Shown here piece after piece: positions 8,039 through 15,883 of a stretch of 64,000 bases of DNA. Below the pieces are notes generated by a model. The model ran no database searches and was not told the origin of the DNA. It saw nothing but the letters and a program-made list of their open reading frames with translations. This DNA comes from Microcaldota archaeon (lineage in GTDB: Archaea > Micrarchaeota > Micrarchaeia > Anstonellales > Bilamarchaeaceae). Where the stretch lies: the NCBI GenBank assembly GCA_022627495.1, contig JAKEGJ010000029.1, forward strand, positions 1-64,000, read 5' to 3'. Numbering within the stretch: the first letter of the stretch is position 1; each line of letters starts with the position of its first letter. The translations under genes and the position numbers were made by a program.

Positions 8039-8356
8039 TTATGCGAGCTCCTTGAGAATCTCGTTGACTTCGTCCTCGGAAAGCTCGACCCTGTCCTTGA
8101 CCAGGACGGCCCGCAATGTCGCCGCGCTGCCCGGGTGGACGTCGACTATCTTGGTCGCAAGCTCGAGGCTGACCTTGCCCGAGCTTGAAATCGATTCGAT
8201 TAGCTTTTTCGCTTTCTTGGAGTCCGTGTCCCCGAACCGGTCCGAGTTCTCGAATGCCTGGGACTGCTCGTAGCCCAGTTCGCCGTCTTCCTTCCTCTTG
8301 GTCAGGATTTCCTTGGCCTCGCTGACCGAGACCGGCCTGGAAGATTTGATCTGCAT
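8039..8356 (-). CDS. rpoF: DNA-directed RNA polymerase subunit Rpo4 (RpoF)
   Basis: 105 aa. The N-terminus (RPVSVSEAKEILTKRK) leads into a helical HRDC-like bundle ending SEDEVNEILKELA, as in Rpb4/RpoF. It forms the Rpo4/7 stalk, which contacts nascent RNA. The ORF could be extended to a GTG at 8365, but AGGTG lies just upstream of the ATG at 8356 (MQIKSSRP), and that start is preferred. It sits between eL21 and DUF655, a conserved archaeal order. Confidence 0.92.
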   Translation of the reverse strand: MQIKSSRPVSVSEAKEILTKRKEDGELGYEQSQAFENSDRFGDTDSKKAKKLIESISSSGKVSLELATKIVDVHPGSAATLRAVLVKDRVELSEDEVNEILKELA

Positions 8357-8366
8357 GTGCAACACC

Positions 8367-8645
8367 TTACTGGTTGAGCTTCAGGTGGACCGAGCCGACA
8401 ATAACTGATTTCTTCTTGTTGAAATCGCCGACTTCCACCATGTAGCTCTTGCCCCTCTTCTCCGTAATCACGCCATGCCTGCTCGAATAGCGCAGGTGCG
8501 GGAGGCCCTTGGTCCTGGCCCTCGGCGCGATTATGACCTTGTCGCCGACCTTGAACGTCCGCACGAGCTTCGCCACGCTGGCGACGCTCTTGCCCTTGAG
8601 CTTCCTAGTCCTCCTGTTGAATGCGCCTTTTGAAGCCTTGACCAT
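8367..8645 (-). CDS. rpl21e: Large-subunit ribosomal protein eL21
   Basis: 92 aa from the ATG at 8645 (MVKASKGAFNRRTRKL). Basic N-terminus, then the SH3-like core (TFKVGDKVIIAP, LPHLRYSSRHGVITEKRGKSYMV) typical of eL21. The ORF track extends to a GTG at 8654, but GTGAT there looks like the Shine-Dalgarno for the ATG. First gene of the rpo4/DUF655/protease operon. GTTTAAAAAG (8691-8700) is its TATA box, back to back with the TBP promoter. Confidence 0.95.
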   Translation of the reverse strand: MVKASKGAFNRRTRKLKGKSVASVAKLVRTFKVGDKVIIAPRARTKGLPHLRYSSRHGVITEKRGKSYMVEVGDFNKKKSVIVGSVHLKLNQ

Positions 8646-8709
8646 TTGAATCACAGCAATTAGTTTTACGAGAATGAATGAGAGAAAGTCTTTTTAAACA
8701 ATTGCATCC

Positions 8710-8718
8710 TTTATAAAT
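8710..8718 (+). promoter_or_regulatory. TATA box of the TBP gene
   Basis: TTTATAAAT. The ATG of the longer ORF (8717) lies inside this box, so it cannot be the translation start if this is the promoter. TBP could bind its own promoter here. Confidence 0.6.
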
Positions 8719-8764
8719 GTTATCAGGTGTCTGGCCGCGCTTTATCGGCCTGACGGGTGATTTC

Positions 8765-9331
8765 TTGTCCAAACCTATCGAATTCGTCATAACGAACATG
8801 GTTGCGTCTGCTTCTCTGGGCCTTGAGCTTGACTTGTACGCTCTTGCAAACAAGATACCCGAGATAGAATACGAGCCCGAGCAGTTCCCGGGCGCGATAC
8901 TGAAATTCAAGGAGCCTGCCAAGGCCTCTCTGCTTCTGTTCAAGAACGGCAAGGTCGTCTGCGTCGGCTGCAAGAAAAGGGAGATGATAGAGAAGACGAT
9001 TGCCCGCACAATAAAAATGCTGACGCCGTACGCCAAGAAAATCACCAAGACCAAGAAGCCCCACATCGAGATAACGAACATCGTCGCGTCGGCCAATCTG
9101 GGCCTCGAGCTGGATTTGTACAAGATAGCGTACAAGATAAAGGACGTGGAGTACGAGCCCGAGCAGTTCCCGGGCGCGATACTGAAATTCAAGGAGCCCA
9201 AGGCCTCGCTGCTTCTCTTCAAGAACGGCAAGGTCATCTGCGCGGGCGCGAAGAACGAGAAGGAAATCCGCATCGTGCTCGCGAAGGCCAAGGCGCTCCT
9301 GAAGCCGTATGCCGAGAAGGGGTCGGCGTGA
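8765..9331 (+). CDS. tbp: TATA-binding protein (TBP)
   Basis: 188 aa from a TTG at 8765, preceded by GGTGAT, the normal archaeal TBP length. Two direct repeats (about 8-95 and 100-185) each carry ITNMVASASLGL/ITNIVASANLGL, YEPEQFPGAILKFKEP and LLLFKNGKV. This is the two-fold saddle that binds TATA elements and recruits TFB. The repeats are very alike, with the YEPEQFPGAILKFKEP block identical. The track's 204-aa start falls within the TATA box and is rejected. It is divergent from eL21, and its stop overlaps the next gene's GTG by 4 nt. Confidence 0.93.
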   Translation: MSKPIEFVITNMVASASLGLELDLYALANKIPEIEYEPEQFPGAILKFKEPAKASLLLFKNGKVVCVGCKKREMIEKTIARTIKMLTPYAKKITKTKKPHIEITNIVASANLGLELDLYKIAYKIKDVEYEPEQFPGAILKFKEPKASLLLFKNGKVICAGAKNEKEIRIVLAKAKALLKPYAEKGSA

Positions 9332-9879
9332 GACTGGCTGCCGCATTACCGCTCATCCTTGCGTTTTTCATGCTGGCCGGAGCCCTCGGCCTGCGCAGCC
9401 CAGATGAATGCGAGTCCGACCCGGCCATCATCAGGAACTCGCAGAAGATGCAATGCTACTTCTCTGCGGCGCTGACTGCGGCATACCTCTGCGCCCCGGG
9501 GCAGATGTGCAGTGCTGCAACGTCGCTATGCGAGGAGGTGTGGGTGCGGTTCGGCGCGCCGGTCGACCCGGATACGGGCAGCGACATCCGCAAGAAGGCC
9601 GAGCTGATGTCCAACCAGTGCTATTTCGAAGTGGCGCGGATAACGAGGAACCCCGACACATGCGGCTATATCACGCAGAGGGACGATTTCGGGTCCCAGC
9701 TTTTCGGTGACGCGGTCACGCGGGAAACCTGCTATGACGAGGCCGCGCGCCTTGCGCAGCTTGCCCCCGAGAACTATTACCGGTCAAATCCCAACAACAT
9801 CTGCGCGATTGTGTTCGTGCTCCCGCTGTTCGTTATGGCCGCGGCTATCGGCTCAACGCGGGTCCCCCGAAAAAGCTGA
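9328..9879 (+). CDS. Secreted or membrane-anchored cysteine-rich protein, unknown
   Basis: 183 aa, starting at a GTG that overlaps the TBP stop (GTGA), so translationally coupled. It has an N-terminal signal peptide (LPLILAFFMLAGALG), a domain with about nine cysteines (CESDP, MQCYF, CAPGQMC, SNQCYF, TCGY, ETCYDEA), and a C-terminal hydrophobic helix (CAIVFVLPLFVMAAAIG) with a basic tail. Topology: extracytoplasmic domain tethered by the C-terminal helix. The even-spaced cysteines suggest disulfides. Family not recognised. Coupling to TBP probably reflects compaction. Confidence 0.75.
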   Translation: MRLAAALPLILAFFMLAGALGLRSPDECESDPAIIRNSQKMQCYFSAALTAAYLCAPGQMCSAATSLCEEVWVRFGAPVDPDTGSDIRKKAELMSNQCYFEVARITRNPDTCGYITQRDDFGSQLFGDAVTRETCYDEAARLAQLAPENYYRSNPNNICAIVFVLPLFVMAAAIGSTRVPRKS

Positions 9880-9881
9880 TT

Positions 9882-10175
9882 CTACTCGGTGACTATGTCC
9901 ATCAGTTCAAGCGCCTTCTTGACGCTCATGCCTTCGCGGATGCCCAAATCCTCGGCCCAGGTGGTCGCCTGCCTTATTTTGGCCTTCTTCAGGTCGTCCA
10001 GGCACTTGACGCCGGAAACGAACGCGGCTATGTCGCCTACTTTTTCCGCGGTCTCCTTGTCAATATAGCTGCATGCGATGTATCCGTTCTTGGCTTTCAC
10101 GACAATCAAAGGGAGGTTCCCGATATCCTGCTTCAATGCAATGTATCTCTTTCCGTCGAAGGAGATCTCATCCAT
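9882..10175 (-). CDS. DUF1805 family protein
   Basis: 97 aa from the ATG at 10175; the longer ORF start at 10271 runs through the eS26 coding region and is rejected. The sequence VKAKNGYIACSYIDKETAEK followed by AWA-like TTWAEDLGIREGMSVKKALELM matches the DUF1805/YunC family, small alpha/beta proteins of unknown function. The ATGGATGA junction overlaps the eS26 stop by 8 nt, so the two are co-translated. Confidence 0.85.
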   Translation of the reverse strand: MDEISFDGKRYIALKQDIGNLPLIVVKAKNGYIACSYIDKETAEKVGDIAAFVSGVKCLDDLKKAKIRQATTWAEDLGIREGMSVKKALELMDIVTE

Positions 10176-10419
10176 AGAGCTGCCTCTTTTCTTTGAGCCG
10201 CTGGGCCTGCTGCTTTTTCTTCTCGAATATCTTCCGGTGCTTGGCGCAGCTGATACAATAGTACTGGTCAACGAAACCGGTGTAAGTTACATTGTCCTCT
10301 TTCAGGTCGGTTGTAAAATGAGTCCTGCTGCTGTATTCAACGGCCTTGCCACGCGGCACAGCGCGGCCGCATGATGCACAACTCTCTAGCTTTTGCCTTC
10401 CCCTTCTGTTTCCGCCCAT
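10168..10419 (-). CDS. rps26e: Small-subunit ribosomal protein eS26
   Basis: 83 aa. A zinc-binding pattern CASCGRAVPRGKAVE (CxxC) is followed about 35 residues later by YYCISCAKHRKIFEKK (CxxC plus His), then a basic tail, as in eS26. It lies near the mRNA exit channel of the 30S subunit. Within archaea eS26 is known mainly from TACK and Asgard lineages and is patchy elsewhere. It is first in a two-gene unit with DUF1805. Confidence 0.88.
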   Translation of the reverse strand: MGGNRRGRQKLESCASCGRAVPRGKAVEYSSRTHFTTDLKEDNVTYTGFVDQYYCISCAKHRKIFEKKKQQAQRLKEKRQLYG

Positions 10420-10428
10420 GTGGTCGCC

Positions 10429-11145
10429 TCAAAAAATCTTTTCAAGTTGTCCAAGACACGTGCCGTCCAGACGGAATACTAATGCACGGTTGAGTTTAAA
10501 TAGATTGTTGTTAAGAATCGGCCCGAGGCGCTCTTTATCGTCGATATTTATCGCGCAACCGAGCATCGGATTGAACGCGGGCATCATTATCAGGCGGATT
10601 TTTTTGTTGAATTTTCCATAGCGTCCCGCAAGCGCGCCCGCATCGCATGGGGCGATTATCCACGCCGGCTCCGTGCGCCTCTTTCCGAACGCATCTGTCA
10701 GCGCGACCATGGGGTGCTGGTGGCCCATCACAAGGAAATCGCATGACATCAGCGATTCATCCGGCCATGAGTGGCCGTGCAGGAGGCCGAGCTTCCCGAA
10801 GACGAACCCGCCCGCGCCGATGACTTCCGCGTTTCCGCACTGCTCGATGCCACCGTCATGGTTGCCGCGCACAATAGTAATCGGGCAGAGCATCGAAAGC
10901 TTCGCGAGGATGCTCTCAGTCATGCTATCCAGCATGGTGATGTCTTCTTTCACATCGCCGAGGAAAATGAGCCGCTTCGCCTTGTGCGTGATGATTTGCC
11001 GCTTGAGCCTCTCGAATTCGCGCATGCTGAACATGCCATCATGTATGCCTTTGCGGCGGAGCTTGGCCTCCATGCCGAAATGCGTGTCGCCCACAATCAG
11101 CGCGCCGCGATAGAGGAGCGCGGGCGCGTCATAGAGGAATTTCAC
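10429..11145 (-). CDS. Calcineurin-like metallophosphoesterase
   Basis: 238 aa with the five metallophosphoesterase blocks: IVGDTHFG (about 18-25), FLGDVKE (about 62), VRGNHDGG (about 95), LHGHSW (about 123) and MGHQHPM (about 138). It resembles the archaeal MPP group often found next to helicase/repair genes. A dinuclear metal centre is expected; the substrate is unknown. It starts at GTG, with an AATATT-type TATA about 26 nt upstream. Divergent from the XPD-like helicase. Confidence 0.88.
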   Translation of the reverse strand: MKFLYDAPALLYRGALIVGDTHFGMEAKLRRKGIHDGMFSMREFERLKRQIITHKAKRLIFLGDVKEDITMLDSMTESILAKLSMLCPITIVRGNHDGGIEQCGNAEVIGAGGFVFGKLGLLHGHSWPDESLMSCDFLVMGHQHPMVALTDAFGKRRTEPAWIIAPCDAGALAGRYGKFNKKIRLIMMPAFNPMLGCAINIDDKERLGPILNNNLFKLNRALVFRLDGTCLGQLEKIF

Positions 11146-11211
11146 GGATGCATATCTGCAAAGAAAATATTAATTGGCCGCCTTCTTGCGGAAATGCGGC
11201 CCGGCTATGCA

Positions 11212-11219
11212 TTATATAC
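11212..11219 (+). promoter_or_regulatory. TATA box of the XPD-like helicase gene
   Basis: TTATATAC centred 25 nt before the ATG at 11240. It places the start there rather than at 11174. Confidence 0.6.
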
Positions 11220-11239
11220 TGTCCCGGCGGATATTTTCC

Positions 11240-13114
11240 ATGGCGCTCCATTTCAGGCACGATTCCCCCCGGCCGGGCCAGCGGGAGCTGATGGAGGACA
11301 TGCAGCGCGCCATCAATTTCCGCCAGATAATAATCGCCCATGCGCCGACAGGCTCGGGAAAGACTGATGCCTCGCTCTCGGCCGCGGTCTCCTGCGCCAT
11401 AGAGCAGGATTTGGACGTCCTCTTCCTCACCTCGAAAATCTCCCAGCACCGCATCGCCATGGATGTCGTGCGCGGGCTGGAGCAAAAGCATCACCTCGGC
11501 CTCCGGGCCGTGGACATGGTCGGCCGGGCCCATTGCTGCATCGACGACTCGCTTCGCGGGATGGATTCCGAGGGGCTTCTTAGCGCGTGCATAAAGAAAA
11601 GGCAGAATGCCGAATGCATATTCTATGGAAACGCCCGCGGCTACAGCCGCCGCGAGGAAATCCGGGCCGAGGCGAAATTCCGCGATTTGCTGGAAAATTA
11701 CGGCAGCGGGAAGTCGCACCATGAGATGATAGAGAACGGGCGGAGCGATTTGTGCTGCCCATACGAATGGCTGCTGAAGCTGGCCGCGGCCTCACGCGTG
11801 GTCGTTGCGGACTACCACCACGTCTTCATGCCGCACATCCGCGACATCTTCCTGCAGAAGATAAGGAAGCGCATCGAGAATTCCATCATCATCGTGGACG
11901 AGGCGCACAACCTCGCCCCGCGCATACGGAGCAGCCTCTCGCGCAACGTGAGCACGTTCCTTTTCGCCAGGGTGGCGAAAGAGATGCGCTCCCTCGGGCT
12001 TGATGCAGGGCCCCTCGAGGAGGAATTCCGCTCGTGGGGCGCGGACGCGCTATCCGGTGCGCGGGAGCGCGTCGTTTCGCCGGAGGATTTCACCTCGTTC
12101 ATCGGCCGCTTCGGCCTGGGCCTTGAAGAGGCGGTGCAGCGGCTGGAGGACGCCGGAAACGCGTATGTGGAAAAAGCCGGCCGAAAAAGCGCATGCCTGC
12201 GGCTCGCCCGGTTCCTGGACGGCTGGGAAGGCGAAGACGGCGGCTGCGTGCGCATACTGCGGGAGGATAAGGGGCATCTCTTCCTCTCCAAGCGCATGCT
12301 GGACCCCTCGTCCGCTACGCGGATACTCAACGACTGCGCGGCGTCAATCCTGATGAGCGGGTCCATGCTTCCCATGGAGATGCACCGCGACGTCCTCGGC
12401 CTGGACCGGGAGCGCACAATAATGAAGGCCTACCCGTCGCCCTTTTGCAGCTCGAACATCGTGAACATCATCTCGGAAGGACTCACCACCCGCTACACGC
12501 GCAGGGGCGCGGAAGAATACGGGGCAATCGCTTCCAAGATTGACGCAATCGTCGCCCGCACGCCGGGAGGCACCGCGGTTTTCTTCCCGTCATACGAGGT
12601 TATGGACAGCGTCCTTCCCCTCGTGCTCTCGCGCAACCTCCACATCCAGCGGCCCCAGATGCGCCCGGGCGACATCCGGAAGATGCTTCGCGACTTCCGC
12701 TCCGGAGGAGTGCTTGTCGGAGTCCAGGGCGGCTCGCTCTCAGAAGGCGTGGATTATTGCGAAGGCGAGATAAAGACTGTCGTCATAGTGGGCGTGGCGC
12801 TGGAGGAGATGGGCCTCGAGTCGCGCGCGCTCATAGACTATTATGACGCGAAATTCGGCCGGGGCTGGGATTATGGCTATCTGTATCCCGGCACAATCAA
12901 GGCGCTCCAGGCCGCGGGGCGCGCAAGGCGCAAGGAGAGCGACCGCGTGGCCGTGGTTTATATGGACGAGCGTTTCAAATGGAATAAATACAACTGGATC
13001 CTTTCCCGCGACGAAAAGGCCGTCGTGACGGGCATGCCAGAGGACGCAGTTGGGGAATTCTGGGAGTGCGAAAATGCTGCTGACCGTGAAATACGCCCCG
13101 AAAAAGCTCGCTGA
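11240..13114 (+). CDS. XPD/Rad3-family ATP-dependent DNA helicase
   Basis: 624 aa. Walker A APTGSGKT (about 35), then cysteines in AHCCID (about 98), ACIKKRQNAEC (about 117-126) and LCCPYEW (about 171) that form the FeS-cluster domain between motifs Ia and II. DEAH box VDEAHNL is at about 220, and the C-terminal RecA domain has GGSLSEGVDY and QAAGRARR. XPD-type enzymes unwind DNA 5'-3' in repair and transcription. The first 22 codons of the ORF are dropped because the TATA box lies within them. The gene overlaps RfcL by 41 nt, so the two are co-transcribed. Confidence 0.9.
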   Translation: MALHFRHDSPRPGQRELMEDMQRAINFRQIIIAHAPTGSGKTDASLSAAVSCAIEQDLDVLFLTSKISQHRIAMDVVRGLEQKHHLGLRAVDMVGRAHCCIDDSLRGMDSEGLLSACIKKRQNAECIFYGNARGYSRREEIRAEAKFRDLLENYGSGKSHHEMIENGRSDLCCPYEWLLKLAAASRVVVADYHHVFMPHIRDIFLQKIRKRIENSIIIVDEAHNLAPRIRSSLSRNVSTFLFARVAKEMRSLGLDAGPLEEEFRSWGADALSGARERVVSPEDFTSFIGRFGLGLEEAVQRLEDAGNAYVEKAGRKSACLRLARFLDGWEGEDGGCVRILREDKGHLFLSKRMLDPSSATRILNDCAASILMSGSMLPMEMHRDVLGLDRERTIMKAYPSPFCSSNIVNIISEGLTTRYTRRGAEEYGAIASKIDAIVARTPGGTAVFFPSYEVMDSVLPLVLSRNLHIQRPQMRPGDIRKMLRDFRSGGVLVGVQGGSLSEGVDYCEGEIKTVVIVGVALEEMGLESRALIDYYDAKFGRGWDYGYLYPGTIKALQAAGRARRKESDRVAVVYMDERFKWNKYNWILSRDEKAVVTGMPEDAVGEFWECENAADREIRPEKAR

Positions 13115-14249
13115 CCTGCTCGGCAATTCCGACCGCATCGAGCACATCCGCCAGTGGATGCTCCATTGGCTTTCCGGCAAGAAGCGAAAGCCTCTCCTCA
13201 TTTACGGCCCGCCCGGCACAGGGAAGACCACTGTCGCATATGCTCTCAAGGCCGAATACGACCTCGATTTGGTCGAGATGAACGCGAGCGAACTGCGCAA
13301 CCGCGCGCGGGTGGACCGCGTGCTGGGGGCGTCGGCATCAGCCGGCAGCCTCTTCGGCCGCGCCAAGCTCATACTGATAGATGATGCGGACGTCCTTGCA
13401 GGCCGCACGGACAGCGGCGGCGGGAATGCGATAAAGAACTTCCTTGCCGAATCCCCGTGCCCGGCAATCGTGACCGCGACCGACATATGGGACAAGAGCT
13501 TTTCAGGAATACGGAGCGAGTGCGAGATTGTCGATTTCAAGAGGATTAACCGCCTTTCCGTCCGCAAGCTGCTAGAGCATGTCGCGAAGGCCGAGAGCCT
13601 TGAGGTCTCCGGGGAGACGATTGACGCGATTTCCCAGAAGGCCGAGGGCGATTTGCGCGCCGCCCTGAACGACCTGCAGGCCCTCGGGCCCACAGCCCGC
13701 GTGCATGAGAGGGACATATTCGAGATGGTGCGGGGCATATTCAAGGCCGAAACGTACGCCGCGGCGCGCGAAGCCATCAGCGGCGAAATCGACTACGACC
13801 TCATCAAGCTGTGGGTGGACGAGAACATCCCCGCCGAGTACGAGACGTCCCAGGATATCGCGGCGGCCTACGACTCCCTGTCCAAGGCGGACATCTTCGA
13901 CGGTCGCATCCGCAAGACGAACTGGCAGCTCCTCAAATATTCCATAGACCTTGCGACCGCGGGCGTAGCACTCGCGAAGGCGAAGCCATACCACAAATTC
14001 ACAAAATACAATTTCCCCGGATACCTGAAATCCATGTCCCGCACGATGGAGCGCAGGGCGATACTGAAATCCATCGGCACAAAAATCGGGGCGCGGGTGC
14101 ACGGCAACAGGCGCGACGCGCTGGATTACCTCCCGCTCCTTAAGGAGTTCGGAAAGAAGCACGCGCAGGATTTGATGGAGTTCTATGATTTTTCCGAAGA
14201 TGAGCTTGCGTTCATACTGGAAACGAGCGTGAGCCGCGTAAGGAAATGA
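13074..14249 (+). CDS. rfcL: Replication factor C large subunit
   Basis: 391 aa. The AAA+ clamp-loader domain has Walker A GPPGTGKTT (about 44), Walker B LILIDDAD (about 99), and sensor-like TATDIWDKSF. QKAEGDLRAALNDLQAL is the RFC lid helix, followed by a C-terminal collar. With RfcS it loads PCNA. The start MLLTVKYAPKKL at 13074 matches the family N-terminus better than the TTG at 13050. It lies inside the 3' end of the helicase ORF, a replication/repair operon. Confidence 0.93.
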   Translation: MLLTVKYAPKKLADLLGNSDRIEHIRQWMLHWLSGKKRKPLLIYGPPGTGKTTVAYALKAEYDLDLVEMNASELRNRARVDRVLGASASAGSLFGRAKLILIDDADVLAGRTDSGGGNAIKNFLAESPCPAIVTATDIWDKSFSGIRSECEIVDFKRINRLSVRKLLEHVAKAESLEVSGETIDAISQKAEGDLRAALNDLQALGPTARVHERDIFEMVRGIFKAETYAAAREAISGEIDYDLIKLWVDENIPAEYETSQDIAAAYDSLSKADIFDGRIRKTNWQLLKYSIDLATAGVALAKAKPYHKFTKYNFPGYLKSMSRTMERRAILKSIGTKIGARVHGNRRDALDYLPLLKEFGKKHAQDLMEFYDFSEDELAFILETSVSRVRK

Positions 14250-14271
14250 AAGCCGCTGCTCCGGCTGCCTG

Positions 14272-15837
14272 TCAAAGGAAATCCCCCATCTTCGTCTGGC
14301 CGGCTTTTTTCTCTTTTTGGGGCGCCTGCTTCCTCTCCGGCGCTGCCTTCGCTTCCGCGCCGCCGGCATCTGCGGGTTTGCCGGGATCCAACCTGTCCGC
14401 GCTGGCAAACTCCTGCGCCTTTTTCTTCTTGGCCCTCTGCATCCCGCCGAGGATTTTCTTCATCCGCGTCTCGCGGTTGTTCGCCGCGTAATAATAATAC
14501 TCGTCGCGGGTGCCTTTCGTCATCAATACGATGACCTGCCCCTCCTTCAGCCTCGCGGCCCTTCCGCGCCTCTGTATTGCCCGTATCTCGCTCGGAACCG
14601 GCTCGTAGAATATGACCGCATCGACCGCCGGGATGTCCAGGCCCTCCTCCCCTATGCTGCTGGCAACCAGCACGTCGAATTTGCCCTCCCGGAAATCCGC
14701 AATGGTCTCCTCCTGGATTTTTTTCGTGACGCCGTCCTTCTTCCCCACGAACTGCCTCGCGCTTATGCCGCCGGCTTTCAGCACCTCCTCGATGCGCGCA
14801 ATCTGGGAGCGGTACTGCACGAAGACAATCATCTTCTTTCCCTTCAGGTTATTCACCGTTTCGACAAGCACTCCCATTTTGGGGTGGTCCTCGTCTTTTT
14901 GGCAGAGCTGCCGGACTTTCGCAATTCCCGGCTCGTTCAGGAGCTGCACCGCGGACTTGCTGTCCTTTTCCTCCAGCTTCGCGAGATAGCCCCGGAGCGG
15001 GTATATCCCCTGCGTCTCGAGGAGCTCGGTCATATGCAGAAGATGCAGGAGAATGGAGTACTGGATGAGGGCCGGGTACTTGATTGCATGAGGGATGTTC
15101 AGGATGCGTTCGCGGAGCTGCATGAACTTCCCCTTGTGCTTGAGGGGCGGGGGGAACCCCATGGACGCGAGCCTCTCGGCATGCCTTGCGGTCATCGCAT
15201 CGAGTTCTTTTTTTATGTCCCGGAAATGGTCCGAGAGCAGGACAGGCACCCAGCTGATTTCGCTTTTCTGCACATACGGCGCGACATCCGAATCATCATG
15301 GCCCCGTATCTCCACATTGTCGATTTTCAGGGCGCCCATCACCTCGCGGATGCGGTCCATCCTGCCTCCGGGGGACGCCGTAAGCCCGAGAAAAAGCGTG
15401 TCCGGCCCATGGAGCTTTTCAGCCACCTGCGTGTATGCGTAGTCGCCCACCGCGCGATGACATTCATCGAACACGACGAGGGAAAACCTCGGCTCCAGCA
15501 CCCCGTTCTCCAGGTCGTTGCGGATGGTCTGGGGCGTGCTCACGACGACGTCGGTCAGGTACGCCTCCTTGCGCTTTTTCGGCGCGACCTCTCCGCTCAC
15601 AAGCGCTACGTTCTTCTCGGAAAGCTCCAGGGTCTTCATGACCGAATGCTGGTGCTGCTTGGCGAGGGGCTTTGTCGGCGTGAGGATGAGGCAGCGGCCC
15701 AGTTTCATCCTGTCCTGAATCAGCATAAGGGCAATCAGCGTCTTCCCGAGCCCGGTTGGCAACACTACTAGCGTGTTCCCGTGCTGGGTGACGGAATTGT
15801 AGATTGCGAGCTGGTAGGCCCTTGGTGTTAGCTGCAT
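14272..15837 (-). CDS. Hef-type helicase (no nuclease domain) with C-terminal PIP box
   Basis: 521 aa. SF2 helicase domain 1: LTPRAYQ, LPTGLGKT (about 26) and FDECHRA (DECH, about 125). Then the helical insert typical of Hef/FANCM, and helicase domain 2 with VFVQYRSQ, GEEGLDIPAVD and QRRGRAAR. The ERCC4 nuclease domain of euryarchaeal Hef is absent. Instead a low-complexity tail (Ala/Lys-rich, about 470-510) ends in QTKMGDFL, which fits the PCNA-interacting consensus Q-x-x-hydrophobic-x-x-F-L at the extreme C-terminus. Inference: fork-repair helicase recruited by PCNA. Convergent with rfcL, 22 nt apart. Confidence 0.9.
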   Translation of the reverse strand: MQLTPRAYQLAIYNSVTQHGNTLVVLPTGLGKTLIALMLIQDRMKLGRCLILTPTKPLAKQHQHSVMKTLELSEKNVALVSGEVAPKKRKEAYLTDVVVSTPQTIRNDLENGVLEPRFSLVVFDECHRAVGDYAYTQVAEKLHGPDTLFLGLTASPGGRMDRIREVMGALKIDNVEIRGHDDSDVAPYVQKSEISWVPVLLSDHFRDIKKELDAMTARHAERLASMGFPPPLKHKGKFMQLRERILNIPHAIKYPALIQYSILLHLLHMTELLETQGIYPLRGYLAKLEEKDSKSAVQLLNEPGIAKVRQLCQKDEDHPKMGVLVETVNNLKGKKMIVFVQYRSQIARIEEVLKAGGISARQFVGKKDGVTKKIQEETIADFREGKFDVLVASSIGEEGLDIPAVDAVIFYEPVPSEIRAIQRRGRAARLKEGQVIVLMTKGTRDEYYYYAANNRETRMKKILGGMQRAKKKKAQEFASADRLDPGKPADAGGAEAKAAPERKQAPQKEKKAGQTKMGDFL

Positions 15838-15883
15838 CGGTATGGAATTGCCGCTAGCCGTATTTAACCACTATGGAGCCGCG

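Noticed and set aside
8717-8764. N-terminal extension of TBP from the ATG at 8717
   Set aside because: The ATG lies within the TATA box. The TTG at 8765 has a Shine-Dalgarno and gives the normal family length.
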